Source: Wuchereria bancrofti | Taxonomy: Eukaryota; Nematoda; Chromadorea; Rhabditida; Onchocercidae | Reading direction: 5' to 3' | DNA length: 19,659 nucleotides | NCBI GenBank assembly: GCA_005281725.1 | Contig: SSBO01000030.1 | Coordinates: forward strand, 15,869 to 35,527 | Shown here: positions 1 to 7,117 of the stretch, piece after piece | Layout of the letters: every line of letters begins with the position of its first letter | How positions within the stretch are numbered: the stretch's first letter is position 1 | Made by a program: the position numbers and the translations under genes | Notes under the pieces: generated by a model | The model's input: only the letters and a program-made list of their open reading frames with translations | Databases searched by the model: none | Told to the model about the DNA's origin: nothing

Positions 1-11
1 TTAAATTAATT

Positions 12-48
12 ATTATTACTTTATCAAATGTTTATAGCAATAGCTCAA
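12..48 (+). repeat. 37-bp direct repeat, first copy (second at 202-238)
   Basis: The two copies are 190 bp apart and differ at two positions (TTTAT/CTTAT and CTC/CCC). They share the core ATTATTACTTTATCAAATG followed by TATAGCAATAG. This may be a remnant of a local tandem duplication. No function is evident. Confidence 0.75.
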
Positions 49-491
49 GTATTAATTCATAAGTTTTGATTTGTCATACTAATACTTTTACATTTATATA
101 TATAAAACAAATTAAATATTAAATAAACAAAATTAAAATATTTTTAAAACTATTGTTCACTAGTTATTAATTTAAAAAAAAGCTGTAAGAGCAATAGTCA
201 AATTATTACTTTATCAAATGCTTATAGCAATAGCCCAAAATGCAATGAAAATACTGATAAAAAGATAAAATTGATAGCATCAGATGAAAAGCATCGTGTT
301 AAACTGCAACAATTTACAATTTTTTTGTTGAAAATTCGAAAGGTCAGTATATTTTTGAACTTTCTTCAGTTTCCTTTTCTCTCTTTTTTTTCGCAAAGTG
401 AGCAAAAGTTTTATGACTTTTTCAGGAAAAAATAATTAAAAGTATTTATTTTTATTCTAAACTTATATAATTTTTTATTTTATTAGTATTT

Positions 492-540
492 TAATTAATC
501 CATATATTTAATTAATCCATAAATTTAATTAATCCATAAA
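492..540 (+). repeat. 17-bp tandem repeat, three units
   Basis: The core TAATTAATCCATA recurs at 492, 509 and 526, with spacing of exactly 17 bp and small variation between units. It is a minor minisatellite. Confidence 0.8.
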
Positions 541-700
541 GTAGATATTTCCCAGTTTTTTTATCCGAATTATATTACTTATTTTATATAAGTAAGCATA
601 TAATTTTACGCTTTCTCGAAGAATTCATTTGTGAAAATCAAACAAGAATAATTTAAGAAGCATTTAGTGATGGTTAAATTAAAACTTTGGAAAAATTGTT

Positions 701-883
701 AACGTTTATTGTTACAATAATAACAATAACAATAATAGCAGTAACAACAATAAATAATAATAACAATAGTGATAGTGATAGTGATAATAATAACATAATA
801 ATAATTATAATAATAACAGTAATAATAATAACAATAATAATTGCAATAATAATAACAATGATAATAACAATAACAATAATAAT
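701..883 (+). repeat. Imperfect AAT/AAC/AGTGAT microsatellite
   Basis: This is a long run of three-base steps (AAT, AAC, ATA, with a block of GATAGT repeats near 769-788). It generates open frames on both strands that translate as runs of Ile/Val/Leu or Asn/Ser/Asp. Those frames are compositional artefacts. The array ends exactly where LTR A begins at 884, so the element may have inserted at the edge of the microsatellite. Confidence 0.9.
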
Positions 884-1766
884 TGTCGCGAATTTCAATA
901 TCGTAAAGCTCTAAGTAAATGTTAATAATAATTAATATAACAATCCATAAAATGTCTTTTCCAATACATCATAATCGTTTAAACAATTCTTATACTATGA
1001 GCATCCAGTATGTAATGTCTATTGCAACCAATTATAGTTGCCACCCATTATAATTAATGTCTAGACAATCCATTGTTATTTCTTTGTGATATCTACTCAA
1101 TCCATTGCGGTATCCATTGTAAGCTATTGTTTTGTCTCTTATTAATTAACTCATTATCATGTCTGGACAATTTATTCTTTGTACGAAAATGTCTGATTAT
1201 AAACCATTCCCACATCTTAACATGTATAATGCAAGATATAATATGACTAAAAACTTCATTCATTAACTCGATTCTACACGAAACACCCTCCACTATACCT
1301 TCTATGTTTAATTTCTNTTTAACTGACCTTTGACGCTATGAGCATCCAGTATGTAATGTCTATTGCAACCAATTATAGTTGCCACCCATTATAATTAATG
1401 TCTAGACAATCCATTGTTATTTCTTTGTGATATCTACTCAATCCATTGCGGTATCCATTGTAAGCTATTGTTTTGTCTCTTATTAATTAACTCATTATCA
1501 TGTCTGGACAATTTATTCTTTGTACGAAAATGTCTGATTATAAACCATTCCCACATCTTAACATGTATAATGCAAGATATAATATGACTAAAAACTTCAT
1601 TCATTAACTCGATTCTACACGAAACACCCTCCACTATACCTTCTATGTTTAATTTCTGTATTCGTTATTACTGCTACATTATATTGTAGTTATCAATAAA
1701 GGCTTCGACTGTACCGATAGAACAACTCTCCCTACAAATAACAAACTTTCCTCACAAATTACAACA
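884..1766 (+). mobile_element. BEL/Pao LTR A, split by an assembly N
   Basis: The sequence starts TGTCGCGAATTTC and ends TTACAACA, the TG...CA form of an LTR. It is homologous, in reverse orientation, to LTR B (1948-2449), which directly follows a pol end and so defines the family. A polyadenylation signal AATAAA lies at 1695-1700. A single N at 1317 separates two overlapping LTR pieces, 884-1316 and 1318-1766, which share 322 bp of identical sequence. A normal LTR would be about 540 bp, so this is either an LTR with an internal tandem duplication or two LTRs whose intervening element was lost in assembly. No primer-binding site follows 1766. Confidence 0.75.
995..1316 (+). repeat. 322-bp direct repeat inside LTR A (second copy 1336-1657)
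   Basis: Both copies run from CTATGAGCATCC to AATTTCT with no difference that I can see, at an offset of 341 bp. The N at 1317 lies just after the first copy. The sequence immediately 5' of the second copy (TTTAACTGACCTTTGACG) resembles the matching part of LTR B rather than the 5' flank of the first copy, so the two halves come from slightly different LTR copies. Confidence 0.9.
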
Positions 1767-1947
1767 ATTCTGAATGTATCCTACCAGTACTCTTACAGAA
1801 TTTTTATTATATGCTGATAAATTGATATATTTTGCGATCAATTTTCAATAGCCTAAATTTTGAAGAAATTTTAAATTTAAATTTAGACACATAAATATTT
1901 GAATGTTTCTAGAATGAGAAATAAAATTAACAACTTATTATTATTAT
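1767..1947. other. Spacer between two facing LTRs
   Basis: This is 181 bp of AT-rich sequence between the 3' end of LTR A (+) and the 3' end of LTR B (-). It has no gene, no primer-binding site and no pol or gag similarity that I can see. Confidence 0.55.
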
Positions 1948-2449
1948 TGTTGTGAATTGTGAAGAATTCTTTATTATTTGTGGAAGCCTTTATTGATAAT
2001 TATAACGTAATAACGTAATGTGGCAGTAATAACGAATACAGAAATTAAACATAGATAGAAGGTATAGTGGAGGGTGTTTCGTGTAGAGTCGAGTTAATGA
2101 ATGAAGTTTTTAGTTACATTATATATGTTAAGATGTGAGAGTACTTTATAATCAGACATTTTTGTACAAAGAATAAATTGTCTAGACATGATGAGTTACT
2201 TGAACAATACGTTACAATGGATAATGCAATGGATTGCATGGATATCACAAAGAAATAACAATGGATTGTCTAGACATTAATAATGGGTGGCAACTATAAT
2301 TGGTTGGAATAAACATTACATGATGGATGCTCATAGCGTCAAAGGTCAGTTAAACGAGTGCGATGTATTGCAAAGGACATTATAATAGACTGCTATATTA
2401 AGCATTATTAACATTTATTTAGAGCTTCACGATATTGAAATTCGCGACA
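1948..2449 (-). mobile_element. BEL/Pao LTR B (3' LTR of a truncated element)
   Basis: On the minus strand this LTR starts TGTCGCGAATTTC at 2449 and ends CACAACA at 1948, about 502 bp, with AATAAA at 1994-1989. It sits 8 bp after the stop codon of the pol fragment at 2458-2730, and GGGAG immediately precedes it. It is therefore the 3' LTR of a minus-strand element whose 5' part is missing. It is an inverted homologue of LTR A. Confidence 0.85.
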
Positions 2450-2457
2450 CTCCCGAC

Positions 2458-2730
2458 CTAGGAAGTTAGATGATTTAGGTGAGAGTTTTTTGTTGTTTTG
2501 TTGCACTTACTAGTTTGTCGTGCAATCGGTTCTTCCTCATTGTCGGTTTGCTTCGGTTCATTTGTAGTTTTCTCCGAAGTAATTTGTTGCTCCTCTCGCC
2601 TTTCCATAGTTTCAATTTCTAAAGGATACAGCATATTAACAGGGCGATTCATTTGAGTTCCTCGAGATAATTCTATTAATGCACTTTTTATTCGTTTATC
2701 CTGACTCACGTGCCAATTTCCATGTACCAC
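2458..2730 (-). pseudogene. BEL/Pao Pol polyprotein, C-terminal end only
   Basis: This open frame of about 90 residues ends 8 bp before LTR B. Its first 45 residues match the very C-terminus of BEL/Pao Pol, the region after the integrase core usually labelled DUF5641. The diagnostic stretch is RPVNMLYPLEI near residues 29-39, equivalent to the family's RPxxxLYPLEI ending. It is preceded by a basic segment containing SQDKRIKSALIEL. The remaining 50 residues are a charged tail rich in Glu, Thr and Lys. Protease, reverse transcriptase, RNase H and the integrase catalytic core are all absent, because homology stops near 2730 and unrelated sequence follows. The ATG is simply the first Met in the truncated frame. 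In the intact element this protein copies the RNA and integrates the cDNA; the fragment cannot. Confidence 0.85.
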
Positions 2731-2740
2731 AAGGAGCGTT

Positions 2741-3017
2741 CGTTTCGTTCACTATTACTATTTCTCCTTCAATGATTCATTCTACGTTTTTGGGTGGTTT
2801 TTTGATATTACTTTAGTGTTTTATAATTATATTATATCTATTCGTTACGCGTTGTTATAATGTTATTTGTTGGCTTAATTACCCAAGTTTGAGGCAAAAT
2901 AAAATACCTGGCAGTGAATACATTCCACGACACTAACGTTTAAATGATAATGTAGCCGTGCTTGCATTTAGCAGAATCATTTTTGCATTATACATATTTT
3001 TTGAACTTTTCCAAAAT
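2741..3017 (+). mobile_element. Degenerate SL1-bearing LTR/promoter remnant (G)
   Basis: This stretch between the pol remnant on the left and a pol tail on the right has no reading frame. It contains TTTTATAATTATATTATATC near 2819-2838, then an SL1-like 22-mer at 2872-2893, then AAAATAAAATACC just after it. The same order (TATAA, then SL1) is seen in LTR F and LTR H. I could not find convincing LTR ends, so the boundaries are set by the neighbouring recognisable pieces. Confidence 0.4.
2872..2893 (+). promoter_or_regulatory. SL1-like sequence, one mismatch, in remnant G
   Basis: It matches the 22-nt nematode SL1 at 21 positions. The third base is C instead of T (GGCTTAATTACCC, then AAGTTTGAG). 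It lies in + orientation, opposite to the other four copies. It is followed by GC rather than GT. AATAAA occurs 6 nt downstream. Confidence 0.8.
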
Positions 3018-3150
3018 AGATTTAACAAAAGAATAAAACAGCAACATCGAAGGATACTATAAATGAAACTGATGACGAGAGGAACCCATAGCTGAAAGAA
3101 CTAGAAGTGCGGCAAGGCAAAAACAAACTTCAACAAAAACCGTAGAATGA
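3018..3150 (+). pseudogene. BEL/Pao Pol C-terminal tail, frameshifted
   Basis: This is the inverted homologue of the pol tail at 13908-14108. In three-frame reading it gives KNKTATSKD, then after a 1-bp deletion near 3075-3090 it continues PIAERTRSAARQKQTSTKT and stops at 3148-3150. The stop is followed after about 33 bp by the start of LTR D, the same spacing as in the other copy. It is a dead 3' end of an element related to the one ending in LTR C. Confidence 0.75.
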
Positions 3151-3183
3151 CTCAAATCTCCCAATTAACTTTCCCATCGGGAG

Positions 3184-3467
3184 TGTTGCGAGATTCATGT
3201 CGCGAAACACCAAATTACTATTGAGAGTAAGAAATACGTTATGAAATTTTACAAGTAATGTTTGGACTTTGAACCTTTTGTTTTAAGACCGATTACTCTT
3301 TAGCAGGGTTAACATTTTTTTTTACTACATATATTTGTTTACTCATATTGCTTACTATAAAGATCACTAATAAAGCGCCATTATTTTGTATCACCAATAA
3401 GGCGGCATATTTTCACCTAGCGCCAAATCGGGGGACATTTTTTGATGGAAGAACGAGGAGGTCAATT
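3184..3467 (+). mobile_element. LTR D, truncated by insertion of LTR E
   Basis: It starts TGTTGCGAGATTC after the GGGAG junction and is about 90 percent similar by eye to LTR C (13438-13874) read on the other strand, including AATAAA at 3369-3374 and the GATGGAAGAACGAGGAGG segment. Similarity stops at GTCAATT, position 3467, exactly where the end of LTR E begins. The last 145 or so bp of LTR D are not found in the window. Confidence 0.8.
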
Positions 3468-3742
3468 TGTCGTGGAGTTTTGTTGAAGTATTTGCAGTTT
3501 AGTCAATAGTTGGAATAAGCAGAGGATTTCCTTACGTTGTTTGTAGAGGATTGAAGATTAGTGATAATTTGGAGTGTTAGTAGCGTCAAGTTGGTTGGGA
3601 ATAAGGAGTGTTGTGGGGTGTTACGTTGTGGATAAAGGTATGAGTTAAATCTTTATTTGTCAATGGTAAAGATAACAACAAGGAATGAGAATAGTCGAGC
3701 GTAGTAATATTAACAACTGAATCTCTGTAACAAGGAGTACAG

Positions 3743-3752
3743 TTTATATAAT
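3743..3752 (-). promoter_or_regulatory. TATA box of LTR E
   Basis: TATATAAACTG on the minus strand, downstream of the U3 repeats and about 90 bp before AATAAA. This is the expected place for the transcription start signal of an LTR. Confidence 0.6.
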
Positions 3753-3775
3753 AAAAAAAGTAGGAGTGGTTTAGC

Positions 3776-3946
3776 TGTAATTATTTTAATAGAGGCATAT
3801 AAAGATCAAAGTTTGCAGGAATTGCATTATAACTGCTCAGACATGAAGCAATTAGGACGAATTTTACAATTATTTTAATTGTTCAGATCGGAAGCAATTT
3901 AGGAAAAATTACAATTATTTTAACAATTCGACTAAAGATTAAATCA
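3776..3946 (-). repeat. U3 tandem repeat in LTR E, unit 1 (unit 2 at 3968-4137)
   Basis: Two units of about 170 bp share, in + strand order, ATTATTTTAATAGAGG, GGAATTGCATTATAACTGCT, CAGACATGAA, GGAAGCAATTTAGGAAAA and GACTAAAGATTAAATCA. Each unit contains smaller repeats of ACAATTATTTTAA. Duplicated U3 blocks of this kind often act as enhancers in LTRs. That role is inferred here. Confidence 0.85.
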
Positions 3947-3967
3947 AGGAAGCAATTAGGAAGAATT

Positions 3968-4137
3968 TTACAATTATTTTAATAGAGGTGCATAAAGTTT
4001 AAAGTTCGCAGGAATTGCATTATAACTGCTCAGACATGAACAGTTTAGGACGAATTACAATCATTTTAATTGCTCAGGCCGGAAGCAATTTAGGAAAAGT
4101 TACAATTATTTTAACAATTTGACTAAAGATTAAATCA
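3968..4137 (-). repeat. U3 tandem repeat in LTR E, unit 2
   Basis: Second unit of the pair with 3776-3946. It differs by scattered substitutions and small indels, for example GAAGCAATTAGG changed to GAACAGTTTAGG, so the duplication is not recent. Confidence 0.85.
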
Positions 4138-4272
4138 CGATATACTATCGTTTAACAATTGAAGCAATTTCATATCCTTTGGGTTTTTTGCGAATTGAAA
4201 TTCGCGACACTCCCAACGGGAGAAAAGAGGGGAAAGAAGAGAAGGAGTGTGAGATTGATGTGATAGTTTTAG

Positions 4273-5370
4273 TTAGGGGGTTCCAGGTGTATAATAAAAG
4301 GTATTGAGTTTAACTAATGGAGCCTGTTCTCTATTAACTGACATAGGATCTCGTACGGCTCCCGTGGGGAGTAGAATGATATCTCTTGAATTTGACTTTC
4401 GCTTACGAGAAGAGCAGAATAAAGATTGGAGAAATCTGAATTTCAGTGTAAGAGCAATTATTACTATTGATATAGCCACAATAATTATACGCGCAGTGAT
4501 TACTTTCCAATGCATCATCAAGCCTTCAAGTTTTTCTTGTATCGAATTGGTTACTTTGTCGAATCCGCTCTCTATCTGTTTCGCCAATTCTTCTTGTCCT
4601 GAGATTTCTTGCCATAGAGATTCATCTTTCTGTTCATGAGATATTGTGTTAACTATCTCGTGTCTGTGAGCTAGGATTTCCAGCTCCGCATTAATTCTTT
4701 CGGCTTCAAATTTATCTATTAGTCCTCCTTTAAATTCGATGTTTTGAAATGGAATCCTATCCATTTTACAAGGTGCTATAAGCAATGTTCCGTTTTCATT
4801 TTTGGCTATTACATCGCTCCTCTGTAATATCATTCTTGTTGTAATAGTGGGATAATGACTCGATAGAGCTTCAATCAAGTATAGTAGATTATTTCTGTTT
4901 TGACAACTTCTTTGGTAGGTATCTTCAAATTGTTGTATAAACTCTTGTCTTAATGAATCGACGGCATATTGGAGTTTTACATTATTGGGGTCTGATGTTT
5001 CACCTGGAGACATTTCCATCATGAATAATTGGTTTGTTGTCTCTTGATTTGAGTTTGTAGTAAAGTTTCTTTCCTCTCTTGGACTCTTTTCAAAGATGAT
5101 ATATCCTTTCATTGTATAAGGATTGTTAAATTTGCAATTTTTCATTGTACTTGAGTGGGTTTCGTTACCAAGTATAAATGAAGATTGCAATTCTTTGATG
5201 ATGAAGTGATTTCCATATTTGATAGTGTTGCATCTTCCAATTCTTTTATATGGACATTGATTGACTGCTTCAGTACTGTTCCATAAAACGGTGCTAGTAT
5301 TAGTCACGCACTTGCCATTTTGTACCATGAGTAGCTGGTACCTTTTGCAGGGATTCCAGCCATTTTTCAT
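4273..5370 (-). CDS. Envelope-like transmembrane glycoprotein, 5'-truncated, of a BEL/Pao element
   Basis: This 365-residue frame ends 63 bp before LTR E, the place of an env gene. A single strong membrane segment lies at about residues 288-311 (VITARIIIVAISIVIIALTL). It is followed by a basic cytoplasmic start (SSRKRKSNSR) and a tail of about 50 residues. The ectodomain has several N-X-S/T sites, seven or so cysteines in the first 200 residues, and a helical, probably coiled region at about 215-285. This fits a virus-type membrane anchor subunit. I cannot assign it to a fusion-protein class or source virus. The first 14 codons are gag DNA read out of frame, and homology to gag ends at 5328, so the true N-terminus and signal peptide are missing. 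Met at 5370 is not a native start. It is a fossil copy of an endogenous element, with no complete gene. Confidence 0.7.
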   Translation of the reverse strand: MKNGWNPCKRYQLLMVQNGKCVTNTSTVLWNSTEAVNQCPYKRIGRCNTIKYGNHFIIKELQSSFILGNETHSSTMKNCKFNNPYTMKGYIIFEKSPREERNFTTNSNQETTNQLFMMEMSPGETSDPNNVKLQYAVDSLRQEFIQQFEDTYQRSCQNRNNLLYLIEALSSHYPTITTRMILQRSDVIAKNENGTLLIAPCKMDRIPFQNIEFKGGLIDKFEAERINAELEILAHRHEIVNTISHEQKDESLWQEISGQEELAKQIESGFDKVTNSIQEKLEGLMMHWKVITARIIIVAISIVIIALTLKFRFLQSLFCSSRKRKSNSRDIILLPTGAVRDPMSVNREQAPLVKLNTFYYTPGTP

Positions 5371-5575
5371 TAATTCTTTCGAGCGTCGTTATTTGCTTCT
5401 CTATTCTTTGTTGCTTCTCTTTAAGTTTTCTTTCTTGTTCTTTACATTGCTCGTATTGGTTTTCCACCGGTAGACTAACGTCCGGCTGGATAACTTTCAA
5501 TTGTTTAATTTTATTGAGCGCCTTTGTTAATTTAACTTTCGTGGGGTTGGCGCTTATTGCTATGCTTGCTAACAT
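5300..5575 (-). pseudogene. BEL/Pao gag, N-terminal fragment (copy 0), fused to env sequence
   Basis: Gag builds the particle and binds the element RNA. From the ATG at 5575, about 82 codons match the start of the longer gag at 6084-6802: SASIAISANPTKVKL-like, then a Lys/Glu/Gln-rich coiled coil. Identity stops at 5328 (gag ...VPAT). The frame runs nine foreign codons and ends at 5300, overlapping the env frame. Variants Leu2 and Lys22 are shared with copy 2 and differ from copy 1 (Ser2, Glu22). The frame is also open upstream of the ATG to the primer-binding site, but those bases are leader. Confidence 0.75.
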
Positions 5576-5614
5576 TTTTCTTTCTTTTCTTGCTTTCTTT
5601 TTAAAATTTCGGTT

Positions 5615-5634
5615 GCTCCCGGCTCGTGGCACCA
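5615..5634 (-). promoter_or_regulatory. tRNA primer-binding site, copy 0
   Basis: TGGTGCCACGAGCCGGG on the minus strand starts with TGG, the complement of a tRNA CCA end, and lies 7 nt after the end of LTR F. Identical sites occur at 6842-6861 and 14931-14950. I do not name the tRNA. Confidence 0.75.
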
Positions 5635-5641
5635 ACAAATT

Positions 5642-6082
5642 TGTAGGAAAAAATAAGGTTGTTATGATATTCCCTCCTTTTTCTTTAAGGGACGAATATC
5701 TGTTTATTTAATTGTTTCCTACTTTAATTTATTCTTACGTCTATTCTCGTTGTTCTCGTTGTACTCTCAGTAGAACTGGCCGAACTGATTGTTTTCCGCA
5801 CCTCAAACTTGGGTAATTAAACCTTTATTTAGCATAAAACAAATCAACATCATAATAGCGCATTATACATATCGCACGGATGCTACACAGTTATAAAACG
5901 CTAAACATTACCAGAGAGCTGAAACCGCAACCACACTATAAATGTACAATTGTAAAAAATGATTAACTGCAATTAAGAGCTGGTGTTGGAGTTAATTGAG
6001 ACTGAAGATCAAAAAATGTGAAATTGAGAAGAAAGGAGATTTGTTTAAGCATAGATATCTTGTTACAATAGCCTATTACATG
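5642..6082 (-). mobile_element. LTR F, copy 0, 5' part cut off at the N
   Basis: It matches 6869-7309 with a handful of differences. It ends TTTTTTCCTACA at 5642 before the primer-binding site and contains SL1 at 5802-5823. On the high-coordinate side it stops at the N at 6083, where sequence jumps into the interior of gag. The first 208 bp or so of the LTR (its U3 start) are therefore absent. Confidence 0.85.
5802..5823 (-). promoter_or_regulatory. Exact nematode SL1 sequence in LTR F copy 0
   Basis: All 22 nt of SL1 are present on the minus strand (GGTTTAATTACCC, then AAGTTTGAG). It is followed by GTGCGG and preceded by AATAAA. The position within the LTR is the same as in the other two F copies. 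Confidence 0.95.
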
Positions 6083-6083
6083 N
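6083..6083. other. Single-N assembly join between LTR F and gag interior
   Basis: Left of the N is LTR F sequence (CCTATTACATG). Right of it is the antisense of the gag DUF1759 region. In the intact arrangement the LTR would continue with CATTTAATTGTC, as at 7310. The N therefore joins two unrelated ends and hides an unknown length. Confidence 0.85.
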
Positions 6084-6802
6084 CTTCCAAATCTTTCAAT
6101 GAGAATGTTTCGAATCGTCTCATAGTTTTCTGGTGTTGTTTCGTATCCTTCTACTGCGTTTAATGCGGTTCCTCTTAAACAGGAGAGAAGATATGTCAGT
6201 TTCTGTACGTCTGCCAAATTCTGTTGATGTACTGCTGCTTCAAACCCACTCCAGAATTCTCTCCATTGCTTCGGATTCCCATCAAAATTTTTAAGAGCAA
6301 GACGTGGCAATTTAACAGTTAGTTGGCGTCTTACTTCCGTTGATCCTTGCTCTTGTTGACTCGATATTCTATCTGTTTCAGAATTATTTCGCGACGTTCG
6401 TTCCATTGATTGTTGTAAACACTGCATCGTTGCTTGAATATCTTCAATATGTAGCTTAAGTGATATTAATGTTTCCCAGCCATCTTCAATTAATTTCAGA
6501 ATTCCCTTATCGTCTTCAACCATTCTCGCATACCGTTGATTTTCTTCATCTCGTTGAGTAGCTGGTACCTTTTGCAGGGATTCCAGCCATTTTTCATTAA
6601 TTCTTTCGAGCGTCGTTATTTGCTTCTCTATTCTTTGTTGCTTCTCTTTAAGTTTTCTTTCTTGTTCTTTACATTGCTCGTATTGGTTTTCCACCGGTAG
6701 ACTAACGTCCGGCTGGATAACTTTCAACTGTTTAATTTCATTGAGCGCCTTTGTTAATTTAACTTTCGTGGGGTTGGCGCTTATTGCTATGCTTGCTGAC
6801 AT
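6084..6802 (-). CDS. BEL/Pao Gag polyprotein, N-terminal 239 residues (copy 1)
   Basis: This is the longest gag in the window. The ATG at 6802 is chosen because the upstream open frame is only leader and primer-binding site. Residues 1-30 are basic and Ala/Ser-rich. Residues 40-80 form a Lys/Glu/Gln coiled coil. Residues 90-150 are charged helix. Residues 164-239 match the DUF1759 gag domain of BEL/Pao elements, with LPRLALKNFDGNPKQWREFW and LTYLLSCLRGTALNAVEGY as diagnostic parts. Protein and gene are cut by the N at 6083, so any zinc knuckles, protease and reverse transcriptase that would follow are missing. The frame continuing beyond the N to 5963 is artefactual. It lies 3' of LTR F copy 1 with an intact primer-binding site, so it is the 5' end of an element rather than a free gene. 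Confidence 0.88.
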
Positions 6803-6841
6803 TTTTCTTTCTTTTCTTGCTTTCTTTTTAAAATTTCGGTT

Positions 6842-6861
6842 GCTCCCGGCTCGTGGCACCA
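6842..6861 (-). promoter_or_regulatory. tRNA primer-binding site, copy 1
   Basis: Same sequence as at 5615-5634, 7 nt after the LTR F end at 6869 and 39 nt before the gag ATG. Confidence 0.75.
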
Positions 6862-7028
6862 ACAAATTTGTAGGAAAAAATAAGGTTGTTATGATATTCC
6901 CTCCTTTTTCTTTAAGGGACGAATATCTGTTTATTTAATTGTTTCCTACTTTAATTTATTCTTACGTCTATTCTCGTTGTTCTCGTTGTACTCTCAGTAG
7001 AACTGGCCGAACTGATTGTTTTCCGCAC

Positions 7029-7050
7029 CTCAAACTTGGGTAATTAAACC
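7029..7050 (-). promoter_or_regulatory. Exact nematode SL1 sequence in LTR F copy 1
   Basis: All 22 nt match, followed by GTGCGG. It lies about 70 nt downstream of TTTTATAA. TGATGTTG lies about 28 nt upstream of it, similar to TGACGTTG about 30 nt upstream of the SL1 in LTR H. Confidence 0.95.
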
Positions 7051-7117
7051 TTTATTTAGCATAAAACAAATCAACATCATAATAGCGCATTATACATATC
7101 GCACGGATGCTACACAG

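Larger units (their letters stand above)
1..690. other. AT-rich non-coding stretch
   Basis: I see no supported gene here. The stretch is AT-rich. It contains a 37-bp direct repeat (12-48 and 202-238, offset 190, two mismatches; core ATTATTACTTTATCAAATG). It also contains a short tandem array of period 17 at 492-540, three units with core TAATTAATCCATA. No conserved protein or RNA motif is visible. Confidence 0.6.
3468..4209 (-). mobile_element. BEL/Pao LTR E (3' LTR of the env-bearing element)
   Basis: Read on the minus strand it starts TGTCGCGAATTTC at 4209 and ends CCACGACA at 3468, 742 bp. A good TATA box (TATATAAACTG) lies at 3752-3743. AATAAA lies at 3657-3652. These place U3 from 4209 to about 3720, with a short R after it. 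Two long tandem units fill U3. Upstream on the same strand lie a pyrimidine-rich tract, GGGAG, and the env-like frame. The 3' end interrupts LTR D after CAATT, so E is the younger insertion. It contains no SL1. Confidence 0.82.

Noticed and set aside
674..914. Two overlapping 74-75-residue open frames of Ile/Val/Leu or Asn/Ser/Asp runs
   Set aside because: They come from the trinucleotide microsatellite and are open on both strands at once. They have no start context or homology.
1093..1634. Two identical 66-residue minus-strand frames
   Set aside because: They lie antisense inside the duplicated part of LTR A. The identity reflects the DNA repeat, and LTR B has the frame disrupted.
884..2449. 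A DNA transposon or foldback element with long terminal inverted repeats
   Set aside because: The ends looked like inverted repeats, but the right arm directly follows a BEL Pol C-terminus and both arms have TG...CA ends and AATAAA. They are two LTRs in opposite orientation.
4304..4639. 111-residue plus-strand frame
   Set aside because: It is antisense to the env-like frame, which has a membrane segment, glycosylation sites and the right place before an LTR.
5802..5823. A genuine SL1 RNA gene
   Set aside because: The leader and GT are present, but the roughly 110-nt SL RNA body is not: no Sm-binding-site-like motif and no 5S rRNA neighbour. The context is an LTR followed by a primer-binding site and gag.
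5963..6083. C-terminal continuation of gag (about 40 residues after the X)
   Set aside because: It crosses the N into LTR F sequence read antisense to nothing coding. Gag similarity ends at 6084.
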